Assembly (NCBI GenBank): GCA_963814055.1
Contig: CAWFBJ010000019.1
Span: 124,001 to 188,000, forward strand
Direction of reading: 5' to 3'
DNA: 64,000 bases
Source: AWTP1-13 sp963814055
Lineage (GTDB): Bacteria > Pseudomonadota > Alphaproteobacteria > Rhizobiales > Hyphomicrobiaceae
The notes under the pieces are model-generated. The model ran no database searches, was not told the origin of the DNA, and saw nothing but the letters and a program-made list of their open reading frames with translations. The position numbers were made by a program, and so were the translations under genes. Shown piece after piece: positions 44,693-53,097 of the stretch. Every line of letters begins with the position of its first letter. Position 1 is the stretch's first letter.

Positions 44693-45245
44693 TTTCCAGC
44701 GCCTCGATGACGACTTTGGTGTTGGTATAGACGCAGATCTCGGCGGCAATCGCCATCGCCTTGCGGGCGATGTCCTCTGCGCCCTGGTTGGTGTCCATAA
44801 GGGCCTTGGCGGCCGCGAGCGCATAGTTTCCGCCCGAGCCGATGCCCATCACCCCGCCTTCGGGCTCCAGCACATCGCCCGTGCCGGTGAGCACCAGAGT
44901 CACCTGCTTGTCGGCGACGATCATCATGGCTTCCAGGCGTCGCAGGTAGCGGTCGGTGCGCCAATCCTTGGCGAGTTCCACGCAGGCGCGGGTGAGCTGG
45001 GCGGGATATTGTTCCAGCTTGTTCTCGAGGCGCTCGAACAGGGTGAAGGCGTCGGCCGTGGCGCCCGCAAATCCGCCGATCACGTCGCCCTTGCCGAGTG
45101 AGCGGACCTTCTTGGCGTTGGCCTTGATGACGGTAGCACCCAGGCTCACCTGGCCGTCGCCGGCGATGACCACTTTGCCGCCCTTGCGCACGGTCAGGAT
45201 CGTGGTGCCGTGCCAAAGGCCTGAGGATGATGCTGGATCTGTCAT
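44685..45245 (-). CDS. hslV: ATP-dependent protease proteolytic subunit HslV
   Basis: N-terminal-threonine hydrolase of the HslUV protease. 186 residues. The catalytic Thr follows SGLWHG in HGTTILTVRKGGKVVIAGDG; further proteasome-type blocks are VIGGFAGATADAFTLFERLE and GVMGIGSGGNYALAAAKALM. The propeptide before the Thr is about 13 residues. It is divergent from hisB with a 133-bp gap holding both promoters, the usual alphaproteobacterial arrangement. Confidence 0.97.
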   Translation of the reverse strand: MTDPASSSGLWHGTTILTVRKGGKVVIAGDGQVSLGATVIKANAKKVRSLGKGDVIGGFAGATADAFTLFERLENKLEQYPAQLTRACVELAKDWRTDRYLRRLEAMMIVADKQVTLVLTGTGDVLEPEGGVMGIGSGGNYALAAAKALMDTNQGAEDIARKAMAIAAEICVYTNTKVVIEALESA

Positions 45246-45378
45246 GAAAAGCTCTTGCGCGATGTCGGCATGAACGGCCCGTAAATCAAGGGGGGCGATT
45301 ATGGGCCCCGACCTATGGAAACCGTGGGATCAAGCTGATAAAGGCTTGGTTTCCGCCCTGCAAGCAAGGCCAATTTCC

Positions 45379-45969
45379 GTGAAACGGCAAGCCACTATCG
45401 AGCGCTCGACCAAGGAGACCCGGATCAAGGCGACCATCGACCTCGATGGCACCGGCGCTTACGATGTCACAACGGGCGTCGGGTTCCTCGACCACATGCT
45501 GGAGCAACTCTCCCGCCACTCCCTGATCGACATCACCCTGAAGGCCAAGGGCGACCTGCATATCGACTTCCACCACACGACGGAGGATTCCGGCATCGTG
45601 CTGGGGCAGGCGGTTGCCAAGGCGCTGGGCGACAAGCAGGGCATCACCCGCTATGCCTGCGCCCATCTGCCCATGGACGAGACGCTGACCCGTGTGGCCG
45701 TCGACGTGTCGGGCCGGCCGCATCTCGTCTGGAAAGTCGAATTCTCCCGGCCCAAGCTCGGTGACATGGACACCGAGTTGTTCCGCGAATGGTTCCAGGC
45801 GTTTGCCCAGAATGCCGGCATCACGCTGCACGTGGAAAACCTCTATGGCGAGAACAACCACCACATCGCCGAGACCTGCTTCAAGGGGCTGGCGCGCGCG
45901 CTGCGCGAGGCGGTGGCTGTGGATCCACGCCAGGGTGGACGCGTGCCATCGACCAAAGGCACACTGTAG
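45379..45969 (+). CDS. hisB: Imidazoleglycerol-phosphate dehydratase
   Basis: Dehydrates imidazoleglycerol-phosphate in histidine synthesis (Mn-dependent 24-mer). 196 residues from GTG 45379 (VKRQATIERSTKETRIKATI), the family length; the open frame to 45301 adds an unlikely 26 residues. Metal motifs GVGFLDHMLEQLSRHS, DFHHTTEDSGI and the second repeat ENLYGENNHHIAETCFKGLA are intact. The remaining his genes resume only at 52442, because a block of unrelated genes intervenes. Confidence 0.96.
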   Translation: MKRQATIERSTKETRIKATIDLDGTGAYDVTTGVGFLDHMLEQLSRHSLIDITLKAKGDLHIDFHHTTEDSGIVLGQAVAKALGDKQGITRYACAHLPMDETLTRVAVDVSGRPHLVWKVEFSRPKLGDMDTELFREWFQAFAQNAGITLHVENLYGENNHHIAETCFKGLARALREAVAVDPRQGGRVPSTKGTL

Positions 45970-46027
45970 CGAACTGAATCACCGTAATCTGCGTTAGGCG
46001 ATTCGAGGGACGTTGGGCCGACGCCAG

Positions 46028-47602
46028 ATGCAAACAATAGTGACTGCCATCCATTGTCGCCGTATTGCCCATCGCGCACGGGGCATACTGGCCACCGCGG
46101 TGCTTGTTGCATTTGCCGGCGGTCTGTGCCTGACCGATGAGGTCGCTGCCCAGGGCGGCAGGGACGTCAAGCGCGAGGAATTCATTCAAACCCGGCCGGC
46201 CGGGACGCCGGTGATGGCCGTCGTCTCGCTCAGCCGCCAGCGCGTGACCCTCTATGACGCCGATGGCTGGATCATGCGGGCGCCGGTTTCCTCCGGCAGG
46301 ACGGGCTATGAAACGCCGGCCGGCGTCTACAGCATCCTCCAACGCAAGGTCGAACACTTCTCCAATCTCTACGACGACGCCGAAATGCCGTTCATGCAGC
46401 GGCTGACATGGTCGGGCATCGCGCTCCATGCCGGCGCTCTTCCGGGCTATCCGGCCTCCCACGGATGCGTGCGCATGCCCCGCGACTTTGCCGAGCGCCT
46501 GTTCGAGGTGACCCGGCTCGGCATGCGCGTCATCGTGATGCGCGACGACATCGGTCCCGCCGATATCTCGCACCCGGCCCTGTTCCGGCCGGCGCCGGCC
46601 GATAATGCAGGTCCGTCCGTCGTCGCTTATGGCGCCGACCGCCAACCGGTCGTGACCTATCCAAATCTGCGCAGAATCGCGGCAGCGAAGGCGGCGGAAG
46701 CGGACGCGGCCTCCCGCGTACTGGAGGACGTGAGGCGGGCCGCTGCGGCGAAGTACAGGGAAGCAGCCGGCGCCAACAAGTCGCTGCGGACGGCCCAGGG
46801 CGCCAAACTCAGGGCCGAGTTCCACGTAAGGGAGATCGAACGGCGCCTTGTTTCGGTGACCGCGCCTGCAGCCCGGACGGAACTCGAAGATGCAAAGGCC
46901 AAAGCGCTGGTCAAGGTCGACGAGGCGCAAGCAGCACTCGATGCCGTGCAGGTAGAAGTGCAGCCGGCATTGGATGCACTGGCGCAGGTGCGCGAGGCGG
47001 CACAAGCAGCACTGCAGGCCAAAACCACTGCCGAGGAGGAAGCGCGCGAAGCCAAGCGCCAGATGGCGCCGATCTCCGTCTTCATCAGCCGCGCGACGCA
47101 GCGCCTTTACGTACGGCAGGCCTTGCAGCCGCTGTTCGAGAGCGACGTGACGATCGCTGCCCCCGGCGAACGCTTGGGCACCTACGTCTTTACCGCGCTC
47201 GCCTACGCCAGCGACGAGACCGATCTGCGATGGAACGCAGCATCGATGTACGACGGGGCCCTTTCCGTAGCGTCGCATGGGCGCGCGCATAACCAGGCGG
47301 GAGCGCCGCCGGCAGGAGCGCGCCAGACGGACGTGAGCGCTGCGAAGGCGGCTCTCGACCGCATTTCCATCCCTGCGGATGCGTTGGCCCGGATCTCGGC
47401 GATCGTATCGCCGGGATCTGCGCTGATCATCTCGGACGAGCCGCTCAGCCGTGAAACAGGCCAGGCGACGGAATTCGTCGTTGTCATGAGCGGTGAGCCT
47501 CAGGGTGGCATCAAGATCCGCCGCCGCGACCCGGCCGGGCGCGGCCGCTACGAGCGCTTGATGCGGCGCAGCCCCTATGGGATGGGCCCGTCATTCTGGT
47601 AG
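46028..47602 (+). CDS. L,D-transpeptidase (YkuD) with coiled coil and second degenerate domain
   Basis: About 524 residues from ATG 46028 (TTG 46013 is possible). A leader GILATAVLVAFAGGLCL ends near VAAQ, so it is periplasmic. The catalytic YkuD domain shows VVSLSRQRVTLYDADGWIMR, SSGRTGYETPAGVYSIL and the active Cys in GYPASHGCVRMPRDF (around residue 150). An Ala/Lys/Glu-rich coiled coil (AEADAASRVLEDVRRAAAAK onward) follows. A second YkuD-like beta region (PISVFISRATQRLYVRQALQ, SALIISDEPLSRETGQATEF) lacks the His-Gly-Cys site. It probably forms 3-3 peptidoglycan crosslinks. Confidence 0.9.
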   Translation: MQTIVTAIHCRRIAHRARGILATAVLVAFAGGLCLTDEVAAQGGRDVKREEFIQTRPAGTPVMAVVSLSRQRVTLYDADGWIMRAPVSSGRTGYETPAGVYSILQRKVEHFSNLYDDAEMPFMQRLTWSGIALHAGALPGYPASHGCVRMPRDFAERLFEVTRLGMRVIVMRDDIGPADISHPALFRPAPADNAGPSVVAYGADRQPVVTYPNLRRIAAAKAAEADAASRVLEDVRRAAAAKYREAAGANKSLRTAQGAKLRAEFHVREIERRLVSVTAPAARTELEDAKAKALVKVDEAQAALDAVQVEVQPALDALAQVREAAQAALQAKTTAEEEAREAKRQMAPISVFISRATQRLYVRQALQPLFESDVTIAAPGERLGTYVFTALAYASDETDLRWNAASMYDGALSVASHGRAHNQAGAPPAGARQTDVSAAKAALDRISIPADALARISAIVSPGSALIISDEPLSRETGQATEFVVVMSGEPQGGIKIRRRDPAGRGRYERLMRRSPYGMGPSFW

Positions 47603-47630
47603 GCTTCCTCGACCGAGGAGAACCGCAGTC

Positions 47631-48005
47631 ATGCCCAGCCGCGAGCGCGTTCGCGAATTCGTTTCGGCCGTCGAGCGCGGCGAATACGTCAAGGCGATCG
47701 AAGACTTCTACCACCCCAACGCAACCATGCAGGAGAACGGCCAGCCGCCGCGCGTGGGGCGGCAGGCGCTGGTCGATCATGAGCGCAAGGTGTTGGCAGG
47801 CCTGAAGGCCATGCGCACCCGCCGCGTCGAGACCGATCTCGTCGACGGCGACCGCGTCGTCATCAACTGGGTGTTCGAGATGACTGGCCAGGACGGGTCA
47901 ACGCGGGTGATGGACGAACTGGCGCTGCAGGCCTGGGACGGCGACCGCATCGCCACCGAGCGCTTCTACTACGACCCCGCCCAGATCCGGCCGTCGCGCG
48001 ATTAG
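47631..48005 (+). CDS. SnoaL/NTF2-like fold protein
   Basis: 124 residues from ATG 47631 (MPSRERVREFVSAVERGEYV). The pattern IEDFYHPNATMQENGQPPRV, then LVDHERKVLAGLKAMRTRRV and a closing ATERFYYDPAQIR is the SnoaL-like cone-barrel fold, used by isomerases, hydratases and non-enzymatic binders. The active site is not diagnostic. It lies 28 bp after the L,D-transpeptidase. Confidence 0.87.
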   Translation: MPSRERVREFVSAVERGEYVKAIEDFYHPNATMQENGQPPRVGRQALVDHERKVLAGLKAMRTRRVETDLVDGDRVVINWVFEMTGQDGSTRVMDELALQAWDGDRIATERFYYDPAQIRPSRD

Positions 48006-48114
48006 CGCACTCCCTTGCGACAAATCAGGGCAGGCGGCCAATCTCCGACGATCCCTGTTGAGCCTAATCCTGGCCTGTGTCTTTACTGGCTGGAGGCTTG
48101 AGGTCCGGTTTTCT

Positions 48115-48504
48115 ATGCGCTCGCGCAAGTGGATCAGCGTTCTGGCATTGCTCGGCGTGCTTTTGCACGCCGGTGCGATCGCGCGCCACAACGCGGCCAT
48201 GACGGGCGCGACCTTCCAGTATCAAGCGCTCCTCACGGATCTTGCTCAGCTCTGCCACGGCAGTACGGCAGGGGATGTCCTCGCTAGGGCTGAACTACCC
48301 TACGTACCGAAGCCAACGGATGCGCAGAATGGCTGCCCGCTCTGCTCGGGACTGAGCCCAGCGATCGCCTTGCTCCCGCCCCAGCCTGAATTTGTTTTCG
48401 CCCGCGCGCCGGTGGCCGTCGCATTCCATCCCGACGCGCGATGCACCCCTGATTCCGGCCACCCGGTCTGTCCCCCCGCCCGAGGTCCCCCAGCTGCCGC
48501 CTGA
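48115..48504 (+). CDS. DUF2946-like copper-associated small membrane protein
   Basis: About 129 residues from ATG 48115 (MRSRKWISVLALLGVLLHAG). One N-terminal hydrophobic segment is followed by a periplasmic part with the CPLCSGLSPAIALLPPQPEF motif typical of DUF2946. Related genes often sit beside TonB-dependent receptors and copper-handling genes, as here. The Pro-rich tail is low in information and may be affected by a sequence error. Probably the first gene of the copper-type operon, 68 bp before the receptor. Confidence 0.75.
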   Translation: MRSRKWISVLALLGVLLHAGAIARHNAAMTGATFQYQALLTDLAQLCHGSTAGDVLARAELPYVPKPTDAQNGCPLCSGLSPAIALLPPQPEFVFARAPVAVAFHPDARCTPDSGHPVCPPARGPPAAA

Positions 48505-48572
48505 GTGCGTCTGCTGAGCAACGCGGCCTGAACGGGCCGCGCTCGCTACTATCTCATTTGGGGATAAAACCC

Positions 48573-50789
48573 ATGAATACCAATGCGCCGCCACTGGCGC
48601 GGCTTCTCACACCCGCATTACGTCTGCAGATCGCAGCCGCCACTCTTATTTCGCTGACGGTCTTCGCTGCCATGTGGGGCGCTGCACGCGCGCAATCGCA
48701 GCTGCCTCCGTTGACAGTGGAGGCTCAGAAGAAGAAAGCGCAGGCCACAGCCGCTAAAGCGGCGCCTAGCGCACCTGCCGATTTCGAGCCGGTAGAGGTG
48801 CTGGCCGATCCCGCGGCGACGCCGCCCGGTGGAAGCCTGACCACGCCGACGACGGCACAGGCTGAAGCCCTTCTCGCGCGTGTGCCTGGATCGGTCGTCG
48901 TCGTCCCCGACACGGCCTACAAGAACAGCACGCCGGCGGTCACCATCAAGGACGTGCTGGATTACGTTCCCGGCGCCTTCGTGCAACCGAAATGGGGAGA
49001 GGACACCCGCCTCTCGATCCGCGGTTCCGGCCTGTCGCGCAATTTCCACCTGCGTAGCGTCCAGCTTTTCATGGACGGCATCCCCATTAACACCGCCGAC
49101 GGCTACGGCGACTTCCAGGAGATCGACCCCAGCGCCTATCGCTACGTCGAGGTCTATAAGGGCGCCAACGCGCTGCGTTACGGTGCCAATTCGCTGGGTG
49201 GTGCCATCAACTTCGTGACGCCCACGGGGCGCGACGCCAGCCTGTTCGGCGCCAGCGCCGACGTTGGCAGTTTCGGCTTCCATCGCCTGCAGTCGAGTTC
49301 CGGCGGCGTCAAAGGTCCGTTCGACTTCTTCGTCACCGGCTCGTGGCAGGAGAGCGACGGCTTTCGCGACCACAGCTGGGGCGAGTCCACCCGCGCCAGC
49401 GCCAACCTGGGCTACCAGCTCTCGCCCAACGTCGAGACGCGCTTTTATTTCAACGTCAACGACATCATGCAGCGCATTCCCGGCAGCGTGACGAGAAGCG
49501 TCGCCCTGTCGTCGCCGACCACGGCCGCCAAAGTCAACGTAGACAATGATTGGCAGCGCAACATCGACTCCTGGCGCATCGCCAACAAGACGATCATGAG
49601 GCTTTCCCCCAATACCACTGTCGAAGTGGGCGGCTTCGTCGTCGACCGCCACCTGATGCACCCCATCTTCCAGTGGCTCGATTACCAGTACGAGGATTAC
49701 GGCGGCTTTGCGCGGATGACGGACGAACGCTACCTCGGAGGTTTCAAGAACCGTCTGATTGTCGGCGCCAACCTTCACAATGGTGAGATCGACAACAGAC
49801 AGTATCTGAACAACAGCAACAGCGGCTCTGCCATCAAGGGCGCGCTGCAATCCAGCTCGCTCGACAAGTCAGAAAATGCTTCTGCCTACATCGAGAACTC
49901 GTTCTTCTTCCTGCCCTCCGTGGCGTTGGTGGCTGGTACGCAGTTCCTGCATGCGACGCGGGAGCGTACGGATCGCTTCCTGTCCAACGGGGATCAGTCC
50001 GGGCAGACGGAGTTCGACGTCTGGAGCCCGAAAGTTGGCTTGCTCTGGAACGTCGATCCGACCTGGCAAGTCTATGCCAACGTCTCGCGCAGTGCGGAGG
50101 TGCCGAGCTTCGGTGAGGGGTCCAACAGCAAGGGCATTTTGTTCACCGATCTGAAAGAGCAGATCGCAACCACCTATGAGTTCGGAACCCGCGGCCGCCG
50201 GCCGGACTACACGTGGGACCTCGCGGTCTATCGGGCCGAGATCAAGAACGAGCTGCAATGTCTGTTCAGCGCGTTCGGCAACTGCGATGTCGTTAATGCG
50301 GATCGCACCGTGCACCAGGGCATCGAGATCGGCTTCGGCGCGGCGCTGCTCAAGTCGATGCTTGTCGGCGGTCCGGTGCCGGATAAGCTTTGGCTCAATG
50401 CCGCCTACACGCTCAACGACTTCCGTTTCGACGGCGACAGCAAGTATGGCGACAACGTGCTGCCCGGTGCGCCGAGGCACTTCCTGCGCAGTGAACTGCT
50501 CTACAAGCACCCGAGCGGCATCTTCTTCGGCCCCAATGTCGAATGGGTGCCGCAGGCCTATTTTGTCGACAGTGAGAACACAACCAAGACAGCAGCTTAT
50601 GCCATCTGGGGTCTCAAGCTCGGCTACGACAACGGCGGGCCGTTCTCTGCCTACATCGAAGGCCGCAACCTGTCCGACGAAGCCTACATTGCCAGCGCCA
50701 GCATCATCGACAAGGCAGGTCCGGCATCTCCCCTGTTCGAGCCGGGGACCGGACGCTCTGTATTTGCGGGCGTGAGGTATCGATGGTGA
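48573..50789 (+). CDS. TonB-dependent outer-membrane receptor (putative copper uptake)
   Basis: About 738 residues from ATG 48573. A leader LISLTVFAAMWGAARA is followed by a TonB-box-like LPPLTVEAQ. The plug domain shows IKDVLDYVPGAFVQPKWGED, LSIRGSGLSRNFHLRSVQL and YVEVYKGANALRYGANSLGG. A 22-strand-type barrel ends in the aromatic terminus FAGVRYRW. The plug is typical of metal-chelate receptors such as the FecA and OprC types. Flanking DUF2946 and YcnI/PCuAC genes point to copper rather than iron. No TonB, ExbB or ExbD is nearby. Confidence 0.92.
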   Translation: MNTNAPPLARLLTPALRLQIAAATLISLTVFAAMWGAARAQSQLPPLTVEAQKKKAQATAAKAAPSAPADFEPVEVLADPAATPPGGSLTTPTTAQAEALLARVPGSVVVVPDTAYKNSTPAVTIKDVLDYVPGAFVQPKWGEDTRLSIRGSGLSRNFHLRSVQLFMDGIPINTADGYGDFQEIDPSAYRYVEVYKGANALRYGANSLGGAINFVTPTGRDASLFGASADVGSFGFHRLQSSSGGVKGPFDFFVTGSWQESDGFRDHSWGESTRASANLGYQLSPNVETRFYFNVNDIMQRIPGSVTRSVALSSPTTAAKVNVDNDWQRNIDSWRIANKTIMRLSPNTTVEVGGFVVDRHLMHPIFQWLDYQYEDYGGFARMTDERYLGGFKNRLIVGANLHNGEIDNRQYLNNSNSGSAIKGALQSSSLDKSENASAYIENSFFFLPSVALVAGTQFLHATRERTDRFLSNGDQSGQTEFDVWSPKVGLLWNVDPTWQVYANVSRSAEVPSFGEGSNSKGILFTDLKEQIATTYEFGTRGRRPDYTWDLAVYRAEIKNELQCLFSAFGNCDVVNADRTVHQGIEIGFGAALLKSMLVGGPVPDKLWLNAAYTLNDFRFDGDSKYGDNVLPGAPRHFLRSELLYKHPSGIFFGPNVEWVPQAYFVDSENTTKTAAYAIWGLKLGYDNGGPFSAYIEGRNLSDEAYIASASIIDKAGPASPLFEPGTGRSVFAGVRYRW

Positions 50790-50896
50790 CGCCCATGCAC
50801 GCGCAGAGTTTTCCATGTTCGGCGAAGTATCAGCCGGCCAGTATCAACCGAAGTAGCCAGGGAGCCGTGCCGACCGTAGCCGGACGGGTGAGAGAC

Positions 50897-51859
50897 ATGA
50901 CAACACAGTATCTGAAATGGGCCACGTTTTGCGTTGCTGCGGCAGGGTGCATGCCAATTGCACTAGCGCATCCCTCGTTCGAGACCAGATCGGCAGTGAT
51001 CGGCACCTCCTACAAGGCGGTGATCAAGCTTCCGCATGGCTGCGATGGGTCGCCGACCACGCGCGTCCGCGTGCTGATCCCCGAGGGCGTCATCGGCGTC
51101 AAACCGAAGCCGATGCCGGGATGGTCGATCGAGATCAAGCGTGGGGCCTATGAGCGTTCCTACAAATTCTACCATGGCGCGGTGCTCACCGAAGGCGTGA
51201 AGGAAATCGTCTGGTCCGGAAAGTTGCCTGACGAGTTCTACGACGAGTTCGTATTCGCCGCGTTCCTCACCGACAGCCTGGCGGCCGGAACGACGCTGCA
51301 TTTTCCGGTTTATCAGGACTGCGAAAAGGGTGCCCATGCCTGGGCCGATGTGCCGGCGCCAGGGCAGGACGCGCACGCGCTGAAATCGCCGGCGCCGGGC
51401 ATCGCCTTACTGCCGGTCGCCGACAAAGGCCAAGCCGCGCAAACCTTCAAGGTAGGGACGCTGGTGATCGAGGCGCCCTGGGCCCGCGCAACGCCGGGAG
51501 GTGCGCAGGTCGGCGGCGGCTACATGAAGATCACCAACACCGGCAAGGAAGCCGACCGGCTGGTCGGCGGGTCGCTGCCGATTGCCGGCGAGGTCGAGGT
51601 GCACGAGATGACCATGGCGGGTGACGTCATGAAAATGCGTCGTCTGCCCGACGGGCTTGAGATCAAGCCCGGTGCAACCGTGGAATTGAAACCCGGCGGC
51701 AATCATCTGATGTTCATGGGGCTGCGCGGCGCCTTAAAGGCCGGACAGGCGATCAAGGGTACGCTCGTGTTCCAGAAGGCGGGAACCGTCGAGGTGGAAT
51801 ACCGCGTGGCGCCCATCGGCGCGCCATCGAGAGGCGGTGGCGGTCACTCGCATCACTGA
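50897..51859 (+). CDS. YcnI (DUF1775)-PCuAC fusion, periplasmic copper chaperone
   Basis: About 320 residues from ATG 50897 (MTTQYLKWATFCVAAAGCMP). The signal peptide ends at ALA. The first domain is YcnI-like: AHPSFETRSAVIGTSYKAVI with HGCDGSPTTRVRVLIPEGV and PGWSIEIKRG; its His right after cleavage is the usual Cu(II) ligand. The second domain is PCuAC (DUF461): APWARATPGGAQVGGGYMKI, VEVHEMTMAGDVMKMRRL and GGNHLMFMGLRGALKAGQA, giving the HxnMxM..M Cu(I) site. The tail is GHSHH. The fusion is uncommon; the domains are usually separate. It likely accepts copper from the receptor and delivers it to cytochrome oxidase. Confidence 0.92.
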   Translation: MTTQYLKWATFCVAAAGCMPIALAHPSFETRSAVIGTSYKAVIKLPHGCDGSPTTRVRVLIPEGVIGVKPKPMPGWSIEIKRGAYERSYKFYHGAVLTEGVKEIVWSGKLPDEFYDEFVFAAFLTDSLAAGTTLHFPVYQDCEKGAHAWADVPAPGQDAHALKSPAPGIALLPVADKGQAAQTFKVGTLVIEAPWARATPGGAQVGGGYMKITNTGKEADRLVGGSLPIAGEVEVHEMTMAGDVMKMRRLPDGLEIKPGATVELKPGGNHLMFMGLRGALKAGQAIKGTLVFQKAGTVEVEYRVAPIGAPSRGGGGHSHH

Positions 51860-51949
51860 GGCGGCGGCAATGGATTGAACCCAAACCCTCTCGCCTTCTC
51901 CGCCGCATACGACTAGAACGGGGGTCCAAGATTATTGGACCCTGCACCC

Positions 51950-52432
51950 ATGCTCACGTTCACCGTGCATGAGCCGCCCCACCCGCCGGCTGATCGCATC
52001 GACCGGGCTGAAAGCCTTGCGTTCGTCAAGGACGGGTTCTTGTGGCTCGCGGCGCTGTTCTCCCCGATCTGGCTGCTCGTGCACCGCCTGTGGTGGCCGC
52101 TGCTCGGCTATATCGTGTTGAGCACCCTCTTCGAGCTGGTTCGCTGGGGTGGCATCGTCGACCAGGGCTGGATTTCGCTGGCCTACATTGGCCTGCATCT
52201 GCTGATCGGCTTCGAGGCCGACACGCTGCGCCGCTGGTCGCTCGACCGGAATGGTTGGCGCACCCTGGGGTCGGTGTCGGGCCGCAATGCCGCCGAATGC
52301 GAGCGCAGGTTTTTCGAGGAATGGCTGCCCGGGCAGCCTCTTATCGCGTCGGCGTCCGGCTCAAAACCTCTGGGTGGCGCACCGGCGCGAAGTACGCCCG
52401 TTATCGGCTCCCTGCTAGGGGCCCGCTCCTGA
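51950..52432 (+). CDS. DUF2628 family membrane protein
   Basis: About 160 residues from ATG 51950 (MLTFTVHEPPHPPADRIDRA). It opens with a soluble segment, then ESLAFVKDGFLWLAALFSP and two further hydrophobic helices (LWWPLLGYIVLSTLFELVRW, LAYIGLHLLIGFEADTLRRW). The C-terminal WSLDRNGWRTLGSVSGRNAA / ECERRFFEEWL is the family hallmark. In rhizobia a gene of this type normally sits between hisB and hisH; here hisH follows 9 bp later but hisB is 6 kb away. Confidence 0.88.
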   Translation: MLTFTVHEPPHPPADRIDRAESLAFVKDGFLWLAALFSPIWLLVHRLWWPLLGYIVLSTLFELVRWGGIVDQGWISLAYIGLHLLIGFEADTLRRWSLDRNGWRTLGSVSGRNAAECERRFFEEWLPGQPLIASASGSKPLGGAPARSTPVIGSLLGARS

Positions 52433-52441
52433 GCCGCCCCC

Positions 52442-53096
52442 ATGCAGCGCCTCGTCATCATCGACTACGGTTCCGGCAACCTGCACTCGGCAGCGAAGGC
52501 GTTCGAACGGGCGGCGCGTGAAAGCGGGGCTGATGTCAGCATCGCTGTGACTTCCAATCCAGCCGATGTCGAAGCGGCAGATCGCATCGTTCTGCCGGGC
52601 GTCGGTGCGTTCGCCGACTGCAAGGCCGGTCTCGATGCCGTTGCGGGCATGCGCGACGCGCTCGAGGCGAGCGTGCGCGCCAAGGGCCGCCCGTTCCTCG
52701 GCATCTGCGTTGGGGCGCAATTGATGGCCGAGCGCGGCTTGGAATTCCGCACCACGCCGGGCTTCGGCTGGATCAAGGGGGACGTGAAGGCGATCGAGCC
52801 AAGGGATCCTACGCTCAAGATCCCGCACATGGGATGGAATACGCTCACCGTGATCAACGATCATCCGCTGCTGGACGGGCATCGAGACCGGTCCACAGGG
52901 CCTGCACGCATACTTCGTCCATTCCTTCCACCTCGCTACGCCGGATCGCGCCGCGCTGGTGGCCGAAGCGGACTATGGGGGACCGGTGACCGCGATGGTG
53001 GGTAGGGACAACATCGCGGGCACGCAGTTCCACCCGGAGAAGAGCCAGACGCTCGGACTGCGGCTCATCGCCAATTTCCTGAAGTGGCAACCCTAG
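52442..53096 (+). CDS. hisH: Imidazole glycerol phosphate synthase, glutaminase subunit HisH, one frameshift
   Basis: Glutamine amidotransferase that supplies ammonia to HisF. The start is ATG 52442 (MQRLVIIDYGSGNLHSAAKA). The nucleophile Cys is in FLGICVGAQLMAERG. One extra G near 52878 (gacgggcatc) shifts the frame. Corrected, the protein continues GIETGPQGLHAYFVHSFHLA and the catalytic His/Glu in AGTQFHPEKSQTLGLRLIA, stop at 53094-53096. Joined length about 217, normal. Overlap-like spacing with DUF2628 and the downstream hisA indicate the histidine operon. Confidence 0.93.
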
Positions 53097-53097
53097 G

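Noticed and set aside
45881..47290. 469-codon minus-strand open frame
   Set aside because: Antisense to the L,D-transpeptidase and hisB end, with no coherent domain.
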